This document shows, one piece after another, positions 23,249 to 29,464 of a stretch of 30,554 nt of DNA. The notes under the pieces were generated by a model. It had not been told where the DNA came from and ran no database searches. It saw nothing but the letters and a program-made list of their open reading frames with translations. Source of the DNA: Acidimicrobiaceae bacterium UBA7830 (GTDB lineage Bacteria; Actinomycetota; Acidimicrobiia; Acidimicrobiales; Ilumatobacteraceae); NCBI GenBank assembly GCA_002501485.1, contig DLTS01000097.1, positions 15,121-45,674 on the forward strand, read 5' to 3'. Made by a program: the position numbers and the translations under genes. The stretch's first letter is position 1. Each line of letters starts with the position of its first letter.

Positions 23249-24136
23249 ATGAACGAACAACAATTGCAACGTGTGCAAACTGATGACGGTTTCATTGCCG
23301 CTCTTGACCAAAGTGGTGGCAGTACGCCAAAGGCTCTCGGTTTGTATGGCATTGTTGATGGGTCCTGGGCTGATGACGAGGAAATGTTCGATCTCATGCA
23401 CGCCATGAGATCTCGAATCATGATGTCATCAGCTTTCTCTGGCGAGCGCGTGCTCGGCGCTATCTTGTTTGAAATGACGATGGACCGCCTAGTCGACGGT
23501 GTTCCCACTGCGAGCTATCTCTGGCAGCGCAAGAACGTGGTTCCGTTTTTGAAAGTCGATAAGGGCCTTGCCGGTCAGGTTGACGGCGCGCAAGTGATGA
23601 AGCCGATGCCCGACCTAGATGCGCTTCTTGAACGAGCCGTTACAGCCGGAATCTTTGGTACAAAAATGAGGTCAGTGATTTCAACCGCTAACCCGGACGG
23701 AGTTTCGGCAGTCGTTTCCCAACAGTTTGAGGTTGGGCATCAAATCCTTTCGGCCGGTCTTGTTCCGATCATTGAGCCGGAGGTTGACATTCACGCCCCA
23801 GATAAGGCGGAGGCCGAAGAGATGCTTCGAGATGCCATCTTGAACGAGTTGGCAACTGTTGATGCCGATTCGCCGGTGATGTTGAAGTTGACCTTGCCTG
23901 AGGTCGACGGGCTCTACGACGTATTTGTTAACCATGATTCGGTGGCCCGTGTGGTTGCGCTTTCGGGCGGTTATAGCCGCGAAGTTGCGAACGAACGCCT
24001 CTCACGAAACCGTGGTGTGATCGCTAGCTTCTCACGTGCGTTGACGGAGGGCCTTGTTGCTGAGCAAACCGACGCGGAGTTTGATGCAATGCTCGACGGC
24101 ACCATCGAGGATATTTATCAAGCCTCGCGAAGCTAA
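23249..24136 (+). CDS. fda: Class I fructose-bisphosphate aldolase (bacterial, Staphylococcus type)
   Basis: A 295-residue Schiff-base aldolase that interconverts fructose 1,6-bisphosphate with dihydroxyacetone phosphate and glyceraldehyde 3-phosphate. The whole sequence matches the short bacterial class I group known from Staphylococcus. It shows GFIAALDQSGGSTPKAL, LGAILFEMTMDR, VVPFLKVDKGLA, IFGTKMRS, GLVPIIEPEVDIHA, VMLKLTLPE and VVALSGGYSRE followed by ASFSRAL. The Schiff-base lysine should be K213 in VMLKLTLPE. GGGAG is 5 bases before the ATG. It is the last + strand gene before a convergent minus-strand gene that ends 13 bases away. Mycobacteria are better known for class II enzymes, so the class I type is of some interest. 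Confidence 0.95.
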   Translation: MNEQQLQRVQTDDGFIAALDQSGGSTPKALGLYGIVDGSWADDEEMFDLMHAMRSRIMMSSAFSGERVLGAILFEMTMDRLVDGVPTASYLWQRKNVVPFLKVDKGLAGQVDGAQVMKPMPDLDALLERAVTAGIFGTKMRSVISTANPDGVSAVVSQQFEVGHQILSAGLVPIIEPEVDIHAPDKAEAEEMLRDAILNELATVDADSPVMLKLTLPEVDGLYDVFVNHDSVARVVALSGGYSREVANERLSRNRGVIASFSRALTEGLVAEQTDAEFDAMLDGTIEDIYQASRS

Positions 24137-24149
24137 CTTTCAACTCTGG

Positions 24150-25334
24150 CTACCGCATCTGACGGATCACTGTTCCTGTAAGCAATTTTGGGGTGAAGAA
24201 TGTCGACTTCGGTGGCATGAGGTCACCCCGCTCGGCAGTGCGAACAATTTCATCGAAGGGCACTGGCCGGATGAGAATTCCAGCCGAAGCCGCTTCTGAA
24301 GTGATGGCATCTACAACGTTACGAACTCCGTGTTGATAGCTGACGGTGTGCGAGATGCCGCTGAATGCGTGTTCGAGGCGCGCTCCGTCGAGATCTCGGT
24401 CTCCAAGTTCAGCGGAGCTTTGAGGAACGTAAAGTTCGACCGTGGCATCGGAGGTGACGAAACCAACCGCAGAGGCATCGGCCATGGCTTGAAGGCATTG
24501 ATCATCTGCTGGCACTGAACCAATACGGTCGTATGAAGCCTCCAAAGCCGCTCGAAGGTCATCGCTTGTAATGTCGGTGTACAGCCGATGAATTGCGGCA
24601 ATCGCAAGTTGCTCGGGACTCATCTCGTTCACGAACATCATGATGGTTGATGCAGCAGTCGCCAGTTCAGCCTGGTGGATGTCCACGTGCTGTTTGTATT
24701 GGCGAGCCACCCCGTACCTGTGGTGTCCGTCAGCAATGAGCACATCCGAGCTGGATACACATGCCTGAATGGCAGAAACTCGGTCGGGGTCGCTCACGCG
24801 TTCAAGCGTGTGAAGAACACCATCAATCTCGACGGTGCCGAATTGTTCCCCAGGCTCGGCAAGCAGGTCGCTGAGGCCAGCTGCTCTTGATAAACCCCAG
24901 ATCGGTGAGAGGTTTGCCTCGGTCGAGATGGTGAGGTCGAGTCGATCGGTGCTTGCCTTCGGGGTGGTGCGTTCGTGGGGTAGCACCCCATCGCCTCCTT
25001 CGGGCACAACCTCAAGTGCCCCAATGACGCCGTCAATGGTCCGAGACACGCCACTTTCAGTATTAAAGGTCATGCGGTAGATCGTGAACGAAGGCGTGTC
25101 GTCGGCGATCAGCACCCCAGATGAGATCCAATCAGTCATCTTTGTGGCAGCGACCGCGTAGGGATTGTCGCCATCGTCTCGAAGGGGAACGTCGATCCAC
25201 GTCACATTTGAAGGGGATGATTCCCGTAGTTGCCGCACATCGTTCCCACTGAGAACGTCATAAGGGGGTGCAACCGATTCAGCGAAACGGCTCTGTTCAA
25301 ATCGAAGTCCAACGAATGGCTCAAAGACTGGCAT
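24150..25334 (-). CDS. DUF1015 family protein (possible ParB/SerK-like fold)
   Basis: A 394-residue cytoplasmic protein of the DUF1015 family (COG4198), with no proven function that I know of. Family landmarks are FEPFVGLRF and VAPPYDVLS at the start, LPHERTTPKASTDRLDL (118-134), SPIWGLSR (143-150) and DVLIADGHHRYGVARQY (197-213). DGHHR (202-206) resembles the DGHxR-type motif of ParB-fold small-molecule kinases such as SerK and SbnI. The reading frame is open back to 25535, but the ATG at 25334 is chosen because the family begins at this motif and the longer form would run far into the divergent HAD gene. It is the only minus-strand gene here: convergent with the aldolase and divergent from the HAD gene. 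Confidence 0.92.
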   Translation of the reverse strand: MPVFEPFVGLRFEQSRFAESVAPPYDVLSGNDVRQLRESSPSNVTWIDVPLRDDGDNPYAVAATKMTDWISSGVLIADDTPSFTIYRMTFNTESGVSRTIDGVIGALEVVPEGGDGVLPHERTTPKASTDRLDLTISTEANLSPIWGLSRAAGLSDLLAEPGEQFGTVEIDGVLHTLERVSDPDRVSAIQACVSSSDVLIADGHHRYGVARQYKQHVDIHQAELATAASTIMMFVNEMSPEQLAIAAIHRLYTDITSDDLRAALEASYDRIGSVPADDQCLQAMADASAVGFVTSDATVELYVPQSSAELGDRDLDGARLEHAFSGISHTVSYQHGVRNVVDAITSEAASAGILIRPVPFDEIVRTAERGDLMPPKSTFFTPKLLTGTVIRQMR

Positions 25335-25392
25335 ACCAAACTCTGCCACGTAATGAGCAGAAATCTCTTCTTTCCGTGATACATAGGACAAT
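25335..25392. promoter_or_regulatory. Divergent intergenic region between DUF1015 gene and HAD gene
   Basis: This 58-base gap must hold the promoters for both directions. On the + strand ATACAT (25379-25384) lies 8 bases before the HAD ATG, and AGGA lies 4 bases before it. On the minus strand AT-rich candidates such as TATGTA are present but no clear -10/-35 pair or Shine-Dalgarno can be fixed. No operator-like repeat is seen. Confidence 0.4.
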
Positions 25393-26178
25393 ATGACATC
25401 GGTTCGATACGTCATTTGTGACCTCGATGGAGTCGTCTGGAACGGCGACTCATTTGTTGTGGGCTCAGTCGAGGCGATAACCCAACTCCAACGCGAGGGT
25501 GCGTCGGTCTGGTTCGTCACCAATAACTCGAACAAACCCCCCTCTCATTATGAGCAACGGTTGGGTGATGCTGGTGTTGATCACGCATCTCAGTTGCTGA
25601 CAAGTGCCCAGGCCGCCGCGACGCTGATCGAGAGCAACGAGCGTGTTCTCATTTGTGCTGGTCCCGGTGTTGAGTGGGCCGTTAGCGAGGCCGGGGGTGT
25701 GCCGATCGCAAACACCGAAGACGCTGTGTGTGAACGACTTGATGCAGTCATCGTCGGCTTGCATATTGAGTTTGACTACGCTCGGCTCGACCGAGCCGCT
25801 CGAGCGGTGCGCGGCGGTGCACGCCTCATAGGGACAAATTCAGATACTACGTTTCCGACGGCAACTGGAGAAGCGCCCGGCGGAGGTGCGATTCTCGCCG
25901 CCGTTGAGGCGGCGACGGGACAAAAAGCGCTTCTTGCCGGAAAACCGCATGCGCCCATGGCGGCGGCGGTTGCGGCGCGTATCGGGCCTGAATTTCGTCC
26001 AGAGAATGCCGTAATGATTGGCGACAGGTACAGCACCGATGGTCGGTTCGCTGCTGAACTCGGCTGCCGGTTCATTGCCGTTTCATCTGGGGTTGCACCG
26101 GACGTCGAAGATGTCGTCGTATGGAATCGTGTGCCATGTCTCGCTGATGCGGTTCGGTTCGTGACCGGTGAACGCTAG
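25393..26178 (+). CDS. HAD-superfamily phosphatase, subclass IIA (NagD-like)
   Basis: A 261-residue HAD hydrolase. Motif I is CDLDGVVW with nucleophile D10 and D12, followed by FVTNNSNKP (motif II region, 42-50). The cap-IIA segment includes AVIVGLHIEFDYARL. The lysine motif is LLAGKPHAPM and motif IV is MIGDRYSTDGRFAAELG. NagD-like enzymes act on small phosphorylated compounds such as sugar phosphates, glycerol phosphate or nucleotides. The substrate here is not deducible. It is the first gene of HAD-tlyA-nadK-recN, which matches the order Rv1692 (HAD)-tlyA-ppnK-recN in M. tuberculosis. Its TAG stop overlaps the tlyA GTG by one base. Confidence 0.92.
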   Translation: MTSVRYVICDLDGVVWNGDSFVVGSVEAITQLQREGASVWFVTNNSNKPPSHYEQRLGDAGVDHASQLLTSAQAAATLIESNERVLICAGPGVEWAVSEAGGVPIANTEDAVCERLDAVIVGLHIEFDYARLDRAARAVRGGARLIGTNSDTTFPTATGEAPGGGAILAAVEAATGQKALLAGKPHAPMAAAVAARIGPEFRPENAVMIGDRYSTDGRFAAELGCRFIAVSSGVAPDVEDVVVWNRVPCLADAVRFVTGER

Positions 26179-26951
26179 TGGCTCATCAGCGTCGACGCTT
26201 GGACTCCGAACTCGTTCGCAGAGGTCTGGTTGAGAGTCGTACAGCCGCTGCTGAGGCCATAACTGCGGGGCTCGTGCGGGTCGGTGGAGCGGTCGCTGAG
26301 AAGGCGTCACGATTAGTGGCTGCACATGAATCCCTTGCCATCGACGGACCTGCCACCCGTTTCGTTGGACGTGGCGGGGAAAAACTCCAGGCTGCATTGG
26401 ACGAGTGGCCTGAAGTACTTGCGGCGGTGGCTGAGGCACGAGCGATTGACTGCGGTTCATCAACAGGTGGCTTCACCGATTGTCTTCTGCAGCTTGGAGC
26501 ATCATCGGTAGTGGCAGTCGATGTTGGTCGGGGACAACTTCATCAACGCTTGCTTACCGATGATCGTGTGACCTCGAAAGAACGGACCGACATTCGATTG
26601 ATCGATCCCGACGAGTTTGGTGGAAAATTCGAGATTCTCGTTGCCGACCTTTCATTTATTTCGCTAACAACGGTGGCGGAATCACTTCTTCGGCAGTGCG
26701 TTGATGGCGCGCCAATGGTGCTGTTGGTGAAGCCTCAGTTTGAGGTAGGAAGAGAAAAGGTGTCTGCAGGCAAGGGAGTGATTTCAAATGACGCGGATCG
26801 ACAGCTTGCCCTCGATCGGGTTCGCAACACCTTTGTGACCCTCGGCTGTGACACGATAGGAGTTATGGACTGTCCCGTTCACGGAGCCGATGGAAACCGA
26901 GAGTTTCTGCTGGCGCTTCGCGCGCCAAATAGAGCGCAGGCGCTCTCATGA
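26178..26951 (+). CDS. tlyA: TlyA family rRNA 2'-O-cytidine methyltransferase
   Basis: A 257-residue protein with an N-terminal S4 RNA-binding domain (residues 1-60, RRRLDSELVRRGLVESR) and a C-terminal FtsJ-like methyltransferase domain. The SAM motif is DCGSSTGGFTD (91-101), where relatives usually read DVGAS. The catalytic K-D-K-E set is K69 (GRGGEKL), D157 (VADLSF), K185 (LVKPQFEVG) and E242 (NREFLL). By family, it methylates cytidines of 16S and 23S rRNA. In mycobacteria its loss gives capreomycin resistance. Some homologues have been called haemolysins, which is unlikely to be the main role. The GTG start overlaps the HAD stop and the end overlaps nadK (ATGA). Confidence 0.95.
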   Translation: MAHQRRRLDSELVRRGLVESRTAAAEAITAGLVRVGGAVAEKASRLVAAHESLAIDGPATRFVGRGGEKLQAALDEWPEVLAAVAEARAIDCGSSTGGFTDCLLQLGASSVVAVDVGRGQLHQRLLTDDRVTSKERTDIRLIDPDEFGGKFEILVADLSFISLTTVAESLLRQCVDGAPMVLLVKPQFEVGREKVSAGKGVISNDADRQLALDRVRNTFVTLGCDTIGVMDCPVHGADGNREFLLALRAPNRAQALS

Positions 26952-27811
26952 GGGTCCTCATCGTCGGACATCACCAAGAGCCTCGAGCGATCGAACTTGC
27001 TCGAGAAGCCTCTGCCTGGTTGCACGAGCGGGGCCATAGCTGCGGCATTGGCGTAAGTGATGTTGACGCTCTGGCAGATTCGGGCATCCCTGCATTCGAG
27101 GGCGAGGCATCAAATACGGACTTGGTGTTGTGTCTTGGCGGAGACGGCACCGTTTTACGAGCAGTGCGACTGTTAAACGGTGCGTCTGTCCCGTTGTTGG
27201 GGGTCAACCTCGGAAATCTCGGTTATTTATCTGAGGTCGAAGGTGATGGGCTCTCGGACGCACTCGACCGATTTTCTATGGGTCCGGGCGCGGGTCGTTG
27301 GACTGCGGAGAATCGAATGATGCTCAGCGTCGAAGCTGAGTCATCGTCGGGTGAAGACCTCGGGTCGTGGTCGGTGCTCAATGAGGCGGTGGTCGAAAAG
27401 CGCCAGTCAGGTAACACCGTGCGCCTCACTCTTCTCATCGATGGCAGTGCATTCACGTCCTACGCAGCAGACGGTCTCATCGTAAGCACACCAACAGGCT
27501 CCACCGCATATTCACTCTCCGCGAGAGGGCCGGTGGTGTCGCCTCGGCATCGGGCGATGCTCGTCACCCCAGTTGCCCCTCATATGTTGTTTGACCGAAG
27601 CGTTGTGCTTGACCCGTCGGAAGTCGCTGAGATTCGTGTCTCAGGTCACCGATCGGCTGCACTAGTTGTCGACGGAGTTCCGGTCGCCGATCTTGACGAT
27701 GGTGCTCGGGTCACGTGCCGACCGTCGGAACACACAGCATCGTTCGTTCGATTCGGCGAACAGCAGTACCACCAGATTTTGAAAGCAAAGTTCGGGCTTC
27801 TCGACCGTTGA
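26948..27811 (+). CDS. nadK: NAD kinase
   Basis: A 287-residue enzyme that phosphorylates NAD to NADP. The diacylglycerol-kinase-like GGDG motif is at 64-67 (LCLGGDGTVLRAVRL). It is followed by the conserved GVNLGNLGYLSEVE (85-98), NEAVVEK and the second-domain motif STPTGSTAYSLSARGPVVSP (about 180-199). The C-terminal VVDGVPVADL is also typical. Length fits actinobacterial NadK. The start overlaps the tlyA stop by 4 bases and recN begins one base after the stop. The same tlyA-nadK-recN trio is widespread in Gram-positive bacteria. Confidence 0.97.
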   Translation: MRVLIVGHHQEPRAIELAREASAWLHERGHSCGIGVSDVDALADSGIPAFEGEASNTDLVLCLGGDGTVLRAVRLLNGASVPLLGVNLGNLGYLSEVEGDGLSDALDRFSMGPGAGRWTAENRMMLSVEAESSSGEDLGSWSVLNEAVVEKRQSGNTVRLTLLIDGSAFTSYAADGLIVSTPTGSTAYSLSARGPVVSPRHRAMLVTPVAPHMLFDRSVVLDPSEVAEIRVSGHRSAALVVDGVPVADLDDGARVTCRPSEHTASFVRFGEQQYHQILKAKFGLLDR

Positions 27812-27812
27812 C

Positions 27813-29381
27813 ATGATTCGCGAGCTCCATATCGAGAATGTTGTCGTTATCGAACGCGCAACAGTTCTCTTCGACAGTGGGGTAACCGCTATCACCGGTG
27901 CAAGTGGAGCCGGCAAAAGCGTCCTGCTGTCAGCACTGTCGCTTGCCTGTGGTGCGCGTTCGGAATCAGATGTGATTCGGTCGGGGTGTGACGAGGCACG
28001 TGTCGATCTGCGTTTTGACGTCGTGACGGCAGACGGCAAAGTTGAGGAGCGGGTGCTCACCCGAGTCGTGCCCCGAGAAGGCCGGTCTCGGGCTTACATC
28101 GACGGGCGACCCTCGACAGCCCATGCTCTTGCAGATCTTGCGACGTCGGCGATTGAAATCCATGGACAACACGAACAACATCGCTTAGGGAGTGTCCGGG
28201 TACGTTCAGATTTACTTGATCTATTCGGCGGTCTGTCACGCGAAGAGGCGGATCGATGTGCAGGCGAAATTGCGGCTCTTCGTGCCGAAATTACCGCGCT
28301 GGGAGGCGACGCTGCCGAGCGTCAACGTGAACTCGACTTTCTGGAATACCAGTTGAACGAAATCGACCAACTGGCTCCCGGTGAACACGAACTCGACGAC
28401 TTATTGAACGAAGAGCGCGTGCTCAGAGACGTCGACCGAATACGAAGCGTCGCTGCACAATTACTTGATGCCCTCGACAATGACGAGAGGCTCCGTGTCG
28501 CGGCGAGAGAACTTCAACCTCTTGAGAGTTTTGCATCGATAGCCGAACGGCTCGACGGTGTCTTCGCGGAACTTGACGACCTAGCAGGGGAAGTTCGCGG
28601 CCAACTCTCGAATCTCGATGACGACCCTGAGAGGCTCGCCCACATTCGTGAGCGCGTCTCGGCCCTAAAGGGGCTCTGTCGAAGGTACGGCGATTCGATG
28701 AGCGAGGTTCTCGCCTTTCGTGACGGTCTTGTCGAACAGAGCGACCGACTTCGCCACCACGACGAACGCGCCGGTGAGCTCGATGTAGCGATGACGTCAG
28801 CAGTCAATGAATACGAACGCATTGCCGAAGTGCTGCGACGTCAGCGACTCGAATGTGCGCCTCGTCTGGGCACCGTTGTGACGGAACATCTCGTATCTCT
28901 CGGCATGCCGCACGCTCGTTTCGATGTTGACGTTGCGGGAACCGATGGGGGAGAGGTTGAGTTTCTCTTTGCCCCAAGTGGATCAGATGACCCACGGCCG
29001 TTGGGGCGAACCGCCTCCGGTGGAGAAACGGCTCGCTGCATGCTTGCCCTTGATTTGGCGATCGGACGCGACAGTGACTTGAGGTCCTCGGTTTTCGATG
29101 AAATTGACGCAGGCGTTGATGCTTCGGCAGGAGATGCCATTGCTCATGCGTTGTCAGCCGCTGCAAATGGCCGCCAAATCATTGTTGTAACCCACCTTGC
29201 GACCGTTGCAGCTGCGGCGACGTCGCATCTGGTCGTCGACAAGCATCATGTGGGCGATACGCCGTACTCCACTATCGGGCGAGTTGATGGCGGTGAACGG
29301 GAGCGCGAAATTGCCCGCATCCTGACCGGATCTGATGATTCTGAGTCGGTGACGGTTGCCCGTCGGCTACTCGAGCGGTGA
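27813..29381 (+). CDS. recN: DNA repair protein RecN
   Basis: A 522-residue SMC-like ATPase that acts in double-strand-break repair. Walker A is GASGAGKS (29-36), where most RecN have GETGAGKS. The mid-protein is a long charged helical region (about 150-350) forming the coiled-coil arms, with the RecN-type segment DDPERLAHIRERVSALKGLCRRYG. The ABC signature is TASGGETARCMLALDLAI (about 398-415). Walker B and D-loop are DEIDAGVDASAGDAI (near 428), and VVTHLATVAAAA is the H-loop region. It is somewhat shorter than the roughly 550-590 residues common in the family, with the shortening probably in the arms. All nucleotide-binding motifs are intact, so it should be active. Confidence 0.95.
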   Translation: MIRELHIENVVVIERATVLFDSGVTAITGASGAGKSVLLSALSLACGARSESDVIRSGCDEARVDLRFDVVTADGKVEERVLTRVVPREGRSRAYIDGRPSTAHALADLATSAIEIHGQHEQHRLGSVRVRSDLLDLFGGLSREEADRCAGEIAALRAEITALGGDAAERQRELDFLEYQLNEIDQLAPGEHELDDLLNEERVLRDVDRIRSVAAQLLDALDNDERLRVAARELQPLESFASIAERLDGVFAELDDLAGEVRGQLSNLDDDPERLAHIRERVSALKGLCRRYGDSMSEVLAFRDGLVEQSDRLRHHDERAGELDVAMTSAVNEYERIAEVLRRQRLECAPRLGTVVTEHLVSLGMPHARFDVDVAGTDGGEVEFLFAPSGSDDPRPLGRTASGGETARCMLALDLAIGRDSDLRSSVFDEIDAGVDASAGDAIAHALSAAANGRQIIVVTHLATVAAAATSHLVVDKHHVGDTPYSTIGRVDGGEREREIARILTGSDDSESVTVARRLLER

Positions 29382-29464
29382 CATTGACGCGAACTCCTGG
29401 TGTCGCGAGGTATGGTGTAATTCCGTCAGCAACGAGTGAGGGCTCGAAAAGGACGGAGGACCAA
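29382..29464 (+). promoter_or_regulatory. recN-pyrG intergenic region, probable pyrG promoter and leader
   Basis: This is the longest gap in the window, at 83 bases. It contains TTGACG (29384-29389), a -10-like TATGGT (29411-29416) at 21 bases spacing and an overlapping TGTAAT (29416-29421). None forms a standard pair. A small hairpin (CGAGT/GCTCG, 29433-29446) precedes the Shine-Dalgarno. I see no run of pyrimidines of the kind used for reiterative-transcription control of pyrG in some Gram-positive bacteria. Confidence 0.4.
29455..29460 (+). promoter_or_regulatory. Strong ribosome binding site fixing the TTG start of pyrG
   Basis: GGAGGA lies 4 bases before the TTG at 29465. It is one of the best Shine-Dalgarno matches in the window and is what identifies the TTG as start codon. 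Confidence 0.8.

Noticed and set aside
25335..25535. N-terminal extension of the DUF1015 protein back to 25535
   Set aside because: The family starts at the MPVFEPFVGLRF motif (25334). The extension has no domain and would overlap the divergent HAD gene by over 140 bases.
29433..29446. Hairpin CGAGT/GCTCG before pyrG, considered as an attenuator or riboswitch
   Set aside because: Only five pairs including a G-T, with no alternative structure or terminator. It is too weak to call a regulatory element.
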